From positions 3,898,001-3,962,000 of the forward strand of contig NZ_CP137555.1 in the NCBI RefSeq assembly GCF_033723955.1: DNA of 64,000 bases, given 5' to 3'. A program made the position numbers and the translations under genes. Shown here piece by piece: positions 37,592 to 46,933 of this stretch. This DNA is from Microbulbifer pacificus. Lineage in GTDB: Bacteria > Pseudomonadota > Gammaproteobacteria > Pseudomonadales > Cellvibrionaceae. Position 1 is the first letter of the stretch; each line of letters opens with the position of its first letter. The notes beneath the pieces were generated by a model. It ran no database searches. It had not been told where the DNA came from and was given only the letters and a program-made list of their open reading frames with translations.

Positions 37592-37608
37592 GGTAACCGG
37601 ATCGGGCC

Positions 37609-38073
37609 TTAGTGCACGTGACCGTGGTCGATCTCTGACGGCGTCGCTTCGCGCACGGAAACCACTTCGATGTCGAAGTGCAGTTCCACACCGGCCAGCG
37701 GGTGGTTGCCGTTGATGGTGACCTGGTCGCCGTCGATGTCGATGATTTCCACTTCGATCGGGTGACCTTCGGTGCTCTGGGCGCGGAACGCCATACCTAC
37801 CTGCAGTTCTTCAACACCGCCAAACGCGTCCTTCGGCAGGGTCTGGATCAGTTCCGGATTCTGCGGGCCGTAGCCGTCTTCCGGCGCAACCACCACGGTG
37901 AATTTGTCACCGGCGCTCTTGTCCAGCATTTCCTTTTCCAGCCCGGAAATAATGTTGCCCACGCCCTGGAGGTATTTCAGCGGTTGGCCACCTTCGGAAG
38001 TGTCGATCACGGTACCTTCGGCGTCTTTCAGGGTGTAGTTGATCTCCACCACGCTGTGGTTAGCAATTTTCAT
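37609..38073 (-). CDS. FKBP-type peptidyl-prolyl isomerase, SlyD-like
   Basis: A 154-residue two-domain prolyl isomerase and chaperone. FKBP strands (VVEINYTLKDAEGTVIDTS, LKYLQGVGNIISGLEKEMLDKSAGDKFTVVVAPEDGYG) flank an insert-in-flap domain (PELIQTLPKDAF...FRAQSTEGHPIEVEIIDIDGDQVTINGNHPLAG), the SlyD arrangement. The C-terminal tail is short with a few His (DHGHVH), much less than the metal-rich tail of E. coli SlyD, so nickel storage is less likely. The start at 38073 (ATG) was preferred over a TTG two codons upstream. Confidence 0.92.
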   Translation of the reverse strand: MKIANHSVVEINYTLKDAEGTVIDTSEGGQPLKYLQGVGNIISGLEKEMLDKSAGDKFTVVVAPEDGYGPQNPELIQTLPKDAFGGVEELQVGMAFRAQSTEGHPIEVEIIDIDGDQVTINGNHPLAGVELHFDIEVVSVREATPSEIDHGHVH

Positions 38074-38301
38074 TGGCAATCTCTTGTGTCTTGAGAGTGA
38101 GTTGTAGCGCTTACCGCTTACGGAAGGAAAGCAAACGGGGGTATAAGGCTGAATGAGCGTGCATTGTATGGGGCCGACCCGGCACTCGCAACCGAGCCGG
38201 GGCTGTGCTGCGGTTACTCCCCGGGAATGGGATGTTGAAATATATAGGCGGAAGAGGCGGTGCCCCGATTGCGGGGCCGTGCCGGATGGGAATGGTGGGC
38301 G

Positions 38302-38748
38302 TCAGCAGGCGATCGAGAGGGGTTCTTCACCGCGTCCCAGCAGGTTGCTGGTGGTGCGTACCAGCTGGTCACATATTGCCGAGGAGAAGCCCAGTTCAAG
38401 GAGTCGCGCTTCGAGATATTCGAGCAGTGCTTCAAACAGCGCCGGGTTCAGGCCCCGGGCGAGGAAGTTGGCGCGCGCGCTGTAGGTGGGTTCCGACTCA
38501 CCGGCAAGCGCATGGCTCAGGAACTGGGCTTGTCGGCTGTGTTGCTTGTCGTGATCGGCGGCATCTTCAGGCGCCATGTATTTGCCAATGGCCTGATAAA
38601 ACTCGGCTACGGTCTGATTGAGAAACTGGCGGCCGCCCAGGCGAGCGAGCAGTCCCAGCGGACAGCCTTGTTCCTTAGGGGTGACTGTCGCCGGGCCCTT
38701 GGGGGCGGGCGTTTGGATAGGCAGTAACGTGGGCGCGGCGCTTGGCAT
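38302..38748 (-). CDS. Globin-like protein (truncated haemoglobin fold, no proximal His)
   Basis: A 148-residue protein. After a Pro/Thr-rich N-terminus, residues of about 35-140 follow the group I truncated haemoglobin pattern: LGGRQFLNQTVAEFYQAIGKY, then KQHSRQAQFLSHALAG, then TYSARANFLARGLNPALFEALLEYLEARLLELG. The FY pair at B9/B10 and the distal region (Gln/His) are kept. However, the region that holds the haem-binding proximal His in truncated globins has none, and no His occurs anywhere from there to the C-terminus. Standard haem binding is therefore doubtful. It could be a haem-free sensor or a distantly related helical fold. It is a single gene. Confidence 0.5.
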   Translation of the reverse strand: MPSAAPTLLPIQTPAPKGPATVTPKEQGCPLGLLARLGGRQFLNQTVAEFYQAIGKYMAPEDAADHDKQHSRQAQFLSHALAGESEPTYSARANFLARGLNPALFEALLEYLEARLLELGFSSAICDQLVRTTSNLLGRGEEPLSIAC

Positions 38749-39275
38749 TGGTGGATTCCCCCGATGAGATGGTAATCAGTGTGTCGCGGTGGTGTCCGAA
38801 TTGCCTCGGTTTGTCGATACGCTTTGCCGACACTCTCCCGGTAGATTTTCCCGCCGTTGTGCGGATCCCGGGGAGGGGCTGGGACTGCCTGTCGCGATAT
38901 GGGTGGCAAGACTACGGGATGGGGATACCCCTGCCAACGAAACGCCATGAAATTGTCACAGCCTTCCACGGGTTATGCTGCGTGGGTTTAATTAGGTGCA
39001 AAACCCTGGCGTGCATTGCCTCCTGTGACGGTTTTTGTCGGGTTTTTTTCCTTCTCTCTGGTTTCGGTGTGGCCCTGGTTGTGACCCTAAAGAGTCAGTA
39101 GAGAACTGTCCGGGTGGCGTCGTTGAAAGTGGCACTGTTAGACTTCCCGGTCTCGAGTAATTTCTACTGCGCAGGATGTAACGCCTGCCTCCTGCCAGCG
39201 TTGCTAGGTTTGGTTTAATTTTTGGTCGCTTTCGAGCTGCTGTAGCAGTCTCTGGATAATAGAACGAGGCACAAG
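38749..39275. other. Intergenic region between the globin-like and HIT genes
   Basis: About 527 bases between divergent genes. A plus-strand open frame (38742-39101) has Cys-rich, unconvincing composition and no ribosome site, so I do not call it. No tRNA, terminator or clear promoter was recognised. Confidence 0.5.
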
Positions 39276-39695
39276 ATGGCTAGTATTTTTACCCGTATCA
39301 TTAACGGCGAACTGCCGGGGCACTTTGTGTGGCGCGATGAGGTCGCTGTAGCGATCATGACCATCGCACCGGTCAAACCGGGTCACTGCCTGGTCATTCC
39401 GGTTGCGGAAGTGGACCACTGGGATGACGTGCCTGCAGCGATCAGTGCGCACCTGCTGGATGTGGCCGGTAAGGTGGCCAAGGCACAGAAGAAGGTCTAT
39501 TCGCCAAAGCGGGTAGGGGTAATGGTGGCGGGATTAGAGGTGCCACACACCCACTACCATCTGGTGCCAATTGACGGAATTGCCGAACTGGATTTTGCAT
39601 TGCAGCAGCCCGCAGAGCCGGAGGTACTGGCCGCAGAGGCGGCGAAACTCCGTGCAGCCCTGGTGGAGCTGGGCTACCGCGACAGCGTGGAGTGA
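39276..39695 (+). CDS. HIT-family nucleotide hydrolase
   Basis: A 139-residue histidine-triad protein. The N-terminal IFTRIINGELPGHFVWRDEVAVAIM and the middle PVKPGHCLVIPVAEVDHWDDV are family-typical. The catalytic triad is HTHYHLVP near residue 91, with the central His as nucleophile. HIT proteins hydrolyse nucleoside phosphoramidates or dinucleoside polyphosphates. It lies 106 bases before the GSG-repeat protein gene. Confidence 0.92.
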   Translation: MASIFTRIINGELPGHFVWRDEVAVAIMTIAPVKPGHCLVIPVAEVDHWDDVPAAISAHLLDVAGKVAKAQKKVYSPKRVGVMVAGLEVPHTHYHLVPIDGIAELDFALQQPAEPEVLAAEAAKLRAALVELGYRDSVE

Positions 39696-39801
39696 CATGG
39701 GGAGGGGATCCCCCCCGTGAGAAAATTTGCCCGCCCCTGCATCCAGATCACTGGGTGACTGCGTCTCAGTGGCAATCAACAAAAGAACAGGTTAACGGCT
39801 C

Positions 39802-40590
39802 ATGATTTCCAGAATGTCGATTTTTTCCGCACTGCTGCTACTGGTGCTGGGCGCTGGCGCCGTGCAGGCGCAGGACTCCAGCAAGACCTTCCAGTTGGAA
39901 AGTTTCTCTGCCATCGCGCTAAAAGGTAGTTCCGACCTCAAGGTGGTACAGGGGAATACATTTTCTGTAACCGCCCATGGCGAGGAAAAATATCTGCCCT
40001 ATGCCCGTGCTGAAGTGGATGGGGATGGCAACCTGTCCCTGTGGGTGGAGGCGGACAGCAAGAGCCTGTTCGGCGTGGTTACCGTCAGCACCGAGCCGGA
40101 AATCGAGTTTCGTGTCACTCTGCCGGTCGTCACTGCTATTCGTGTGACCGGCTCCGGGGATGCGCAGGCGGATACCCTCGAGAGCGAGAAGCTCGACCTG
40201 CGTGTAACCGGTTCCGGCATGATCAAGGTGGATAAAGTGGCGGCGGAGGCTCTCAGCACCGGCGTTACCGGTTCCGGAGACCTGATTCTGGGTACGGTGC
40301 TGGCGGTGCACGGCTCCGCGGGCATCACCGGCTCCGGCGACATCCGCATGGACAATTTTATCGGTGAGGACTTCTCTGCCCAGATCAAGGGCTCAGGCGA
40401 TATGGCTATTGGTGGCAAGGTGGCGAATCTGAATGTCACGGTGATGGGGAGTGGCGACTTTATGGGCAGAAGCCTTAGTGCCACCAACGCTGGCGGTGCC
40501 ATCATGGGTTCCGGTGACATTGTGTTGAAGCGCCCGGCGAACGAGTCCTTCTCGGTGATGGGGTCTGGCGACGTCGCCCTGGTGGAGTGA
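39802..40590 (+). CDS. Exported DUF2807 protein with repeated GSG motifs
   Basis: A 262-residue secreted protein with a signal peptide (residues 1-23, cleavage after VQAQ or AVQA). The mature part matches DUF2807 (putative autotransporter head, GIN domain). It holds eight repeats of about 18-21 residues, each built around a GSG core: VTGSGDAQ, VTGSGMIK, VTGSGDLI, ITGSGDIR, IKGSGDMA, VMGSGDFM, IMGSGDIV, VMGSGDVA. This points to a right-handed beta helix. It is probably periplasmic or surface-exposed. The role of such proteins is unknown. A terminator follows. Confidence 0.85.
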   Translation: MISRMSIFSALLLLVLGAGAVQAQDSSKTFQLESFSAIALKGSSDLKVVQGNTFSVTAHGEEKYLPYARAEVDGDGNLSLWVEADSKSLFGVVTVSTEPEIEFRVTLPVVTAIRVTGSGDAQADTLESEKLDLRVTGSGMIKVDKVAAEALSTGVTGSGDLILGTVLAVHGSAGITGSGDIRMDNFIGEDFSAQIKGSGDMAIGGKVANLNVTVMGSGDFMGRSLSATNAGGAIMGSGDIVLKRPANESFSVMGSGDVALVE

Positions 40591-40618
40591 TTCGCGTTAT
40601 TCCCCCAAAGTATCCCAG

Positions 40619-40642
40619 AGCGCGGCCCCGGCCGCGCTTTTG
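40619..40642 (+). terminator. Rho-independent terminator after the DUF2807 gene
   Basis: AGCGCGGCC / GGCCGCGCT, almost loop-free, followed by TTTT. Confidence 0.8.
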
Positions 40643-40822
40643 CATTGTGTGGAAACATATAGACTTCAGGGGTTGAAACGGTCATTTGGACCACCATCCT
40701 TGTGCCATGGTGCTGCAGGTTCCACAACGCTTTCGCCGCGCTCCCCGCCCCGAAGGCGTATGCTGGGCATAAACCCGGGTGTATACATGCGCTTAGAGAT
40801 TCGGTGTGCAAAAGGAGTTTTC

Positions 40823-42262
40823 ATGGGTTCTGCTGAAGATCAGCCCGGGGGGGCTAAAGGCCGCTTGCGCGCCTTCAAACGCCAGTTTCGAAAGCTGCGT
40901 AAAGAGGCGGTGGAGAAGTCCCACTGGGCGGCCGAACGACTGCTCGACCGGCGTATCTGTATCGGTATTACCGGCCTCAGTGGCGCCGGTAAATCCACTC
41001 TGATTACCAGCCTCATCTACCAGCTCAGCCATCCCGACCGCGCGCAGTTACCCGGCTTTTCCCCGGCATTGAATGGGCGCTTGCAGGGGGCAGAGCTGCA
41101 CCCTGCGCTCGATACCGGGTTGCCCCTGTTCGAGTACCAGCAGTGCTTGAAGGCGTTGACCGCCAACCCGCCTCGCTGGCCGGAATCTACCCGCGAACTG
41201 TCGGCGCTCGAGCTGCATGTGCACCTTCAGGGGCGTCGTCTCGGGCGCAATTACCGGCAAAAAATCATCCTCGAATTCCGCGACTATCCCGGCGAGTGGC
41301 TGATGGACCTGCCGCTGTTGCGGATGGATTTCACCACCTGGTGCCGTCACCAGCGAGATCTGCTGGAGCAGGAGCCGCGGGCCGGGTTGGCGCCGGCGCT
41401 GCTGTCACAGTTGCACGGGCTTGCGCCGGATGCCACTGCGGATAAACGGCAGATCGACAGCCTGTGGCAGAACTACCGGCAGTTCCTGCGCGACTGTCGC
41501 AGCGTCCGCAAGCTCAGTTATCTGCAGCCGGGAAGGGCACTGCTCGACAACGAAGAGTACGGTTTTTTCCCCCTGCTGGGGATTGGCCACCGCATTCAGT
41601 CCGACCTCGACGCACTGCCCGAAGACAGCGTGTACAAGGTGTTGCAAGCCCGCTATCGGCACTACGTGGACGAGCGGGTGACACCATTCGTCGACAGTCA
41701 CTTCCGCCACCTGGATCGCCAGCTGGTACTGGTGGACCTGATCAGTACCCTGTTTGCGGGCGAGGACGCCCTCGAAGACATGCGCAAAGCTTTCGGGCAA
41801 ATCGCAGACACCTTCAATTACGGCAGCAATGGGCTGTTGCGCAAACTCTGGCGCCCGCGCATCGATCGTCTGGTGTTCGCGGCCACCAAGGTCGATCAGG
41901 TACTGGCGGCGGATCACGACTCGCTGCGCCAGCTTCTTGGTCAGCAGTTACAGCAGGTTTTTTCCGGTGCCCGCCATCGCGGTCTGCCGCTGTTCTGTGA
42001 GGCAATTGCTGCGGTGCGCTGCTCCAACGAAAGTGTCCGCGACGGCCGCCGTTTGCTGGTGGGCCACGCTATGGATGGAAGCTATCTCGGGTTTGAGAAT
42101 GCGGAAATCCTCGCGCACTTGCCGCAGGAAGGAGAGTGGCAGCACTACAAGGGCGGCTTGCCGCCGCAGCTGCGGCCGCCCATGGGAATCGGGCGGGAAG
42201 GTTATATGCCACATATCCGCATGGATGCGCTGTTGAATCTGTTGTTGGGAGATAAGCTCTGA
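40823..42262 (+). CDS. ycjX: YcjX-family GTP-binding protein (DUF463)
   Basis: A 479-residue P-loop NTPase. Walker A is GITGLSGAGKST (residues 48-59). The DYPGEWLMDLP region and FAATKVDQV (an NKxD-like base-recognition site) fit the YcjX GTPase family. In E. coli ycjX and ycjF are induced with the phage-shock regulon; their role is unknown. AAGGAG precedes the ATG by five bases, which decided this start over the open frame to 40640. The stop overlaps the ycjF start by one base. No PspF/sigma-54 site was recognised upstream. Confidence 0.9.
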   Translation: MGSAEDQPGGAKGRLRAFKRQFRKLRKEAVEKSHWAAERLLDRRICIGITGLSGAGKSTLITSLIYQLSHPDRAQLPGFSPALNGRLQGAELHPALDTGLPLFEYQQCLKALTANPPRWPESTRELSALELHVHLQGRRLGRNYRQKIILEFRDYPGEWLMDLPLLRMDFTTWCRHQRDLLEQEPRAGLAPALLSQLHGLAPDATADKRQIDSLWQNYRQFLRDCRSVRKLSYLQPGRALLDNEEYGFFPLLGIGHRIQSDLDALPEDSVYKVLQARYRHYVDERVTPFVDSHFRHLDRQLVLVDLISTLFAGEDALEDMRKAFGQIADTFNYGSNGLLRKLWRPRIDRLVFAATKVDQVLAADHDSLRQLLGQQLQQVFSGARHRGLPLFCEAIAAVRCSNESVRDGRRLLVGHAMDGSYLGFENAEILAHLPQEGEWQHYKGGLPPQLRPPMGIGREGYMPHIRMDALLNLLLGDKL

Positions 42263-43491
42263 TGGCTGGCTCTGGCAAAAACTATCCTGGCGACGAAAAT
42301 GCGCGCGCTAAACGCGGCGAAAGTGATGAGCCGACTTCAGCGGCCAGTACCCGACGCCAGACCCGCATTGAAAACCTCGAAGCGGAAGAACCCTCGAAGC
42401 GGGGGCGCGCCAGTACCCGGGTGGAAACCCTCGCGGAAGAACCCGCGCAGCTGCCGCGTTCCATTACCACTGGCGAGTCGCTGCCGGACAAAATCTCCTT
42501 TTCCGAGCTACGTCTGCCGGTGTTTCGTCTGCGGCTGTGGAAGCCGGCGCTGCTTGCGGCTCTGGCACTCACGTTCGGTGCGGTGTTCTGGGAGCTGCGG
42601 CAGTTTTTTTACTGGGCGGCAGACATGCACTGGACCCTGGGCTTACTGGCCGGGGTAGTAATCGGCGCGCTGGTGCTCACCATGGCGAGTGCGGTGTGGG
42701 AGTATTTCCGTGCAGGCCGGCCGCTGCGTAAGTTGCAGAAAACCCAGGAACTTGCGGCACAGGTGCGCGACAGTCGTGCCACAGACGCGGTCGAGCCGCT
42801 CAACCAGCAGTTGAGTGAGCTCTTTGCTGGCAAGCCGCAGGGAGCGTTGCTCGCCCGGGTGCAGGACGAGATGCCGGACTACTATGACAACAGCGAACTA
42901 TTGCGGCATCTTGAGCTGAATTTCTTTGAGGCATTGGACCAGGAGGCTCTGCGGCGCATTGTTCGCCACGCCACAACCACCGGTGCCCTGGTAGGGTTGA
43001 GTCCCTTCACCACGCTGGATGTTCTGGTTGCTCTTCGGCAATCGATGCGCATGATTGACGACGTCGCCCAGATTTACGGAGTGCGGCCGTCGGTGGTCGT
43101 GCGCTGGCGACTGTTCAAGAAAGTACTGGCCCTGATTGCCTACAGCGGTGCCAGTGAATATGCGGTAAGCGAGCTTTGGCCCGAATTGGTGGGCGACAGC
43201 ATGTTGAGCACAGTGTCCGCGCGACTGGGGCAGGGCATGGGTGCCAGCCTGTTTATGGCGAGAATTGGACTCGCCGCCGTTCACAGCTGCCGCCCGATTC
43301 CCTTTTCCGAAAAGCAGCGCCCGCGGCTGGGTGCGCTAACCAAGCGGATTGCCGTCAGCCTGAAAGAGCGGTTGTTGGGACGAGATCGCAATAATTGGCC
43401 CGCTTCAGCATCCACCATTGGTGACGCGGACAGGATTATCCAGGAAGAGGTGCAGGAGGGTTCACCGTCACGCAGCGCCCGCGATCAATAA
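42262..43491 (+). CDS. ycjF: YcjF-family membrane protein (DUF697)
   Basis: A 409-residue protein with a long charged N-terminus (about 1-85), two membrane helices (about 92-112 and 120-140), and a C-terminal DUF697 domain. The latter includes ATTTGALVGLSPFTTLDVLVALRQSMRMIDDVAQIYG and GASLFMARIGLAAVHSCRPIPF, which also carry hydrophobic helices. The start overlaps the YcjX stop (TGATG). The pair is a stable two-gene unit in many Gammaproteobacteria. Its link to envelope stress is from knowledge of E. coli, not from visible control sites. Confidence 0.88.
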   Translation: MAGSGKNYPGDENARAKRGESDEPTSAASTRRQTRIENLEAEEPSKRGRASTRVETLAEEPAQLPRSITTGESLPDKISFSELRLPVFRLRLWKPALLAALALTFGAVFWELRQFFYWAADMHWTLGLLAGVVIGALVLTMASAVWEYFRAGRPLRKLQKTQELAAQVRDSRATDAVEPLNQQLSELFAGKPQGALLARVQDEMPDYYDNSELLRHLELNFFEALDQEALRRIVRHATTTGALVGLSPFTTLDVLVALRQSMRMIDDVAQIYGVRPSVVVRWRLFKKVLALIAYSGASEYAVSELWPELVGDSMLSTVSARLGQGMGASLFMARIGLAAVHSCRPIPFSEKQRPRLGALTKRIAVSLKERLLGRDRNNWPASASTIGDADRIIQEEVQEGSPSRSARDQ

Positions 43492-43626
43492 TCGCTTCAG
43501 TGGAGAAGCTGGCGGTGGACCAATCAATCGGCAGAGTGAGCTGGAAATGGTGGGCGTGGTAAATAGACCGCGCAGCCGGGAGTGTCCGGCCTGCACGGTC
43601 TTATCCGGTGACGCTCTTTGGCGTGA

Positions 43627-44172
43627 TTAGCGGAACTGTTTTTTCATCAGCATCCGGGTGTGGTGCTGGTCTACCAGTTTCGCCAGGGTATCAAAGCGGC
43701 TTTTGACGAACGGGCGCGGATTGTTGTTGCCTACCGCATCGGGATACTCAACCCCTTCGCGCACCAGTTGCAGTTCTTTGGCCAGTGCCTCTATTGCTTC
43801 AAAAATATCTTTGGTGTTTTTTTCATCGTAAAAAATACGACTGTCTGCGGTGTCTTTCAGGTAAGAGTCGCACTCTCCCAGCCATTCCGCGCGCTGATTC
43901 AGAAAGTTGATGGTATTGCGGATGCCGCCCTTGTACTCGGGTTTGAAGTTTTCGTTGATGTATTTCCCGAGGCTGCGCATACCTGAATCCACGAACTGTT
44001 CGACCACGCTATCGCAATAGGCATCGTCGAGATATGCCGGGTGAGAGCTGGTTGCATTGGCATTGATCGTGGTGAAAAAACAGGTAACTACTGTTGCGAA
44101 CAGCGGTATCAGCTTGCGAGTGAGAGCGGAGTGGAAAAAAGACCGTGTCTTGGAGGCGTCTGGCGTTTTCAT
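43627..44172 (-). CDS. Hypothetical secreted protein
   Basis: A 181-residue protein with an N-terminal signal peptide: basic residues to Lys20, then LIPLFATVVTCFFTTINANA, with cleavage probably after ANA. The mature part is helical and charged with two Cys (AYCDSVV and GECDSY), which could form one disulfide. I do not recognise the family. The start at 44172 was chosen because it places the signal peptide properly; a longer frame to 44229 has no support. It is divergent from gor. Confidence 0.65.
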   Translation of the reverse strand: MKTPDASKTRSFFHSALTRKLIPLFATVVTCFFTTINANATSSHPAYLDDAYCDSVVEQFVDSGMRSLGKYINENFKPEYKGGIRNTINFLNQRAEWLGECDSYLKDTADSRIFYDEKNTKDIFEAIEALAKELQLVREGVEYPDAVGNNNPRPFVKSRFDTLAKLVDQHHTRMLMKKQFR

Positions 44173-44413
44173 TGTTGAATGCCCTACTGTTGTTTTAGCT
44201 ATCAGGCTTGTTATTGTGATAAGCGTCACATGAATATCGAAACGCCAGTCTTATGTCAACGAGTTTTAAGTATGATTTGTCACTTATGTGCCAATTGTGG
44301 ACCAGTGCGCGTTTCCCTGTACTGATCAGGTGTGTTTAACCTGACAATAGTGCGAATCGGCAACCGTATAGCAAGCGCAGATGGCGGCATGAGTAGAGTG
44401 TAAGGAGTAAGTT

Positions 44414-45775
44414 TTGTCTGAGTTTGATTTTGACCTTTTTGTGATTGGCGCAGGTTCCGGTGGTGTGCGCGCTGCCCGCATGGCTGCGGCTGCTGGCATG
44501 CGGGTGGCGGTGGCGGAAGAGCGCTACATGGGCGGTACCTGTGTGAATGTGGGTTGTGTCCCGAAAAAGCTGTTTGTCTACGCCAGTGCCTACCGGGAAA
44601 CGTTCGAAGATGCGGAAGCCTACGGTTGGGAAGGCCAGAAAGATGCCCGTTTCGTGTGGGCCACCCTGCGGGACAATAATGCGAAAGAGGTCACCCGCCT
44701 CAATGGAATTTACCGCAATCTACTTGCCAATGCCGGCGTACATATTATCGATGGCCGAGCGCGCCTGACCGGGCGGCAACAGGTGCATGTGGGTGACGAC
44801 AGTTACACCGCTGAACGCATCCTGGTCGCGACCGGAGGCTGGCCTTTTGTGCCGGACTTTCCCGGCAGTGAATACGCCATCACCTCGAATGAAATCTTTT
44901 CCCTGGAAGTGTTTCCGCAGCGGATACTGGTGGTTGGCGGCGGTTATATTGCAGTGGAATTTGCAGGGATTTTTGCCGGGCTTGGCGCAAAAACCCACCT
45001 TTCGTATCGCCGGGAATTGTTTTTGCGCGGTTTTGATAATGATGTTCGTACGTTCGTCCGTGATGAGCTGGGTAAAAAGGATATCCATCTCCATTTCAAC
45101 CACGAGGTGCAATCCATAGAAAAGCTCGAAGGCGGTGCCCTGCGGGTGACGGGTAGTGATGGCGAAGTATTGGAAGTGGATGCGGTGCTTTACGCCACGG
45201 GGCGCAACCCCAATACCCGGGGGCTGGGTCTCGACAAGTTGGGGGTGGTGGTCCACAAGGACGGTACTATCGGAGTGGACGACAATTTTCGCAGCAGCGT
45301 AACGTCTATTTACGCGCTGGGGGATGTGACCGGTGGCCCCGAGCTCACCCCGGTTGCGCTTGCGGAGGCCATGGCGCTGGTCAAGCACTGGCAGAGCGGG
45401 AAAACGGCGGAAATTGACTACAACAATATTCCCACCGCGGTGTTCTGCCAGCCCAATATCGGCACTGTGGGACTAACCGAGGAGGAGGCCCGTCAGGCGG
45501 GCATTTCGGTTGCCGTCTATAAATCTGACTTTCGCGCCATGCGCCACTCGGTCAGTGGTCGTGATGAGCGGACGCTGATGAAACTGATTGTCGACAAGGA
45601 GAGCGACAGGGTGGTTGGCGTGCATATGGTGGGGGCCGACGCCGGTGAAATCATTCAGGGCATGGCAGTGGCGATGAAGGCTGGTGCCACCAAGTCGGTG
45701 TTTGATCAGACCATTGGCATCCATCCCACTGCCGCAGAGGAATTTGTCACCATGCGCAAGGCGGTGCCGGAATAA
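44414..45775 (+). CDS. gor: Glutathione-disulfide reductase
   Basis: A 453-residue NADPH-dependent flavoenzyme that keeps glutathione reduced. The FAD motif [10 protein letters not shown], the redox-active disulfide in [13 protein letters not shown] (two Cys five apart), the NADPH-binding [17 protein letters not shown], and the C-terminal HPTAAEE with the catalytic His-Glu pair are all present. Two Arg after the NADPH motif (YRRE) fit NADPH preference. The start is TTG at 44414 with AAGGAG six bases upstream; no in-frame ATG is close. A strong bidirectional terminator follows. Confidence 0.94.
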   Translation: MSEFDFDLFVIGAGSGGVRAARMAAAAGMRVAVAEERYMGGTCVNVGCVPKKLFVYASAYRETFEDAEAYGWEGQKDARFVWATLRDNNAKEVTRLNGIYRNLLANAGVHIIDGRARLTGRQQVHVGDDSYTAERILVATGGWPFVPDFPGSEYAITSNEIFSLEVFPQRILVVGGGYIAVEFAGIFAGLGAKTHLSYRRELFLRGFDNDVRTFVRDELGKKDIHLHFNHEVQSIEKLEGGALRVTGSDGEVLEVDAVLYATGRNPNTRGLGLDKLGVVVHKDGTIGVDDNFRSSVTSIYALGDVTGGPELTPVALAEAMALVKHWQSGKTAEIDYNNIPTAVFCQPNIGTVGLTEEEARQAGISVAVYKSDFRAMRHSVSGRDERTLMKLIVDKESDRVVGVHMVGADAGEIIQGMAVAMKAGATKSVFDQTIGIHPTAAEEFVTMRKAVPE

Positions 45776-45819
45776 TTTCGATGGAAGGATAGCCTGAGTT
45801 TTCAGCGCATATCGGATGT

Positions 45820-45864
45820 ATAAAAAAAGCTGTGCCGGATCGGTTTCCGGCACAGCTTTTTTAT
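45820..45864 (+). terminator. Bidirectional terminator between gor and hpf
   Basis: AAAAAAAGCTGTGCCGG / CCGGCACAGCTTTTTT: a long GC stem with A and T runs on either side serves both the gor and the convergent hpf transcripts. Confidence 0.9.
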
Positions 45865-46051
45865 TTCTGCACGCTCCTTGCCCATGCCGGGCAGTGAGTG
45901 AATGCTCGACGCTTCATTTTTCTCGGTGGCGGGCCGTTTGGCGACTGCCTTTTAGCCGGTCTCCGACAGTGAGAAGCGCAACGGGAAAAATTTCAGTTCC
46001 CCCTAGGGTTGCCATATTCGGTTGGTCACGATACCGCGAGTAGCGGCAAAT

Positions 46052-46405
46052 TTAGTCGGTCTCGATATCCGGCGCCGATATCTGGTGCCGGCGGGTTTTG
46101 CGGCGGTCTCCGCGCTCTTTCAGACAGCGCTCCGCGGAGTCAAAGGCACCATTGACCGCGCGATGAATGGAATCGCTTTCGTTGGTAATGGTGACGGGGT
46201 TGCCGCTCAGGGCAAGCTCAACGGAAGCGCGGTACTGCTTTCCTTTGTGCTTGTGATGATGGGGGGCTTCAAGGACCACACGGCTTCGTATGATGTCGCC
46301 ACAATAACGTTCCAGCTTGTGCAATTTTTTGGATACTGTGTCTGCCAGGGCGGCGGACTTGTCGATATCGCGGAACACAATGTTATCGTAAGGCGCTGAT
46401 TTCAT
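46052..46405 (-). CDS. Ribosome hibernation-promoting factor (HPF/RaiA family)
   Basis: A 117-residue short-form ribosome-associated factor. Family features are the N-terminal NIVFRDIDKSAALADTVSKKLHKLERY, a central RVVLEAPHHHKHKGKQYRASVELAL and the helix SIHRAVNGAFDSAERCLKERG. Such proteins bind the 30S decoding site in stationary phase or stress. The ATG at 46405 has GGAGG nine bases upstream. A GTG two codons earlier is too close to the ribosome site. It is a single gene, not beside rpoN, the usual location for the sigma-54 modulation type. Confidence 0.88.
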   Translation of the reverse strand: MKSAPYDNIVFRDIDKSAALADTVSKKLHKLERYCGDIIRSRVVLEAPHHHKHKGKQYRASVELALSGNPVTITNESDSIHRAVNGAFDSAERCLKERGDRRKTRRHQISAPDIETD

Positions 46406-46760
46406 GGGCACATACCTCCGGTTATAAAGGACCTATGCAGGCCGCATACGCGGTTTGCTGAAAGAAGGTAGGGCGCCCTGTAGGGAGTCTGTTCGGCGTG
46501 AAAATCGGAGCACCGGAGTTCGCAGTTCAGTTGTTGCCGGGTTGGCAACTTGGGGTGTTTTGCGCTCGGGCCGGTTTTCATGCCGGATCAGGATTATCTC
46601 CCTGTAGGTCATAATGCGATTCTCAGAAAAAAAATCAAGCTCTCGAATCAATAAAATGTCACAAATATTTGTTAGTCCGCAGGAACTTTTCTAGTCACGT
46701 GAAAAGTCCTGATTTGCGGCACAAGTCACTGCGTGTCAAGCAATCCCGTTGGCACGGTCA
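46406..46760. other. Intergenic region between hpf and the small lipoprotein gene
   Basis: About 355 bases between divergent genes. It has an AT-rich part near 46610-46680, where promoters are likely, and an imperfect inverted repeat AGGAACTTTTC / GAAAAGTCCT at about 46680-46711. No gene is supported. Confidence 0.4.
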
Positions 46761-46931
46761 TTGCTGCGTATATCTGTCTGGGGTACATTGTCACGCCTCG
46801 TATGGGGCATTTTGTGTGCCGGTTTTGCAGGGTGTTATCCGCTTCCCGATGCAAGTCCGGACACTTTCCGCGATAAGCGCACGCGCGCCTCTGTGTTTCC
46901 TGAAGTAAAAATTCAAACAACGGACTTTTGA
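46761..46931 (+). CDS. Possible small lipoprotein (56 residues)
   Basis: The frame encodes a hydrophobic leader (LLRISVWGTLSRLVWGILC) ending in the lipobox FAGC. A 32-residue polar tail follows (YPLPDASPDTFRDKRTR...). Its TGA lies two bases before the ATG of the next gene, which itself has no visible ribosome site, as expected for translational coupling. There is no ATG; TTG at 46761 (or at 46749) is the likely start, and no good ribosome site precedes it. The lipobox and coupling make it plausible, but it remains a tentative gene. Confidence 0.4.
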   Translation: MLRISVWGTLSRLVWGILCAGFAGCYPLPDASPDTFRDKRTRASVFPEVKIQTTDF

Positions 46932-46933
46932 CT

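Noticed and set aside
38742-39101. 119-codon plus-strand open frame opposite and after the globin-like gene
   Set aside because: No ribosome site, Cys-rich and irregular composition, and its start lies inside the opposite gene. It looks like chance in a GC-rich sequence.
46433-46651. 72-codon minus-strand open frame upstream of hpf
   Set aside because: Arg/Pro-rich composition, no ribosome site, and it fills the promoter region of hpf.
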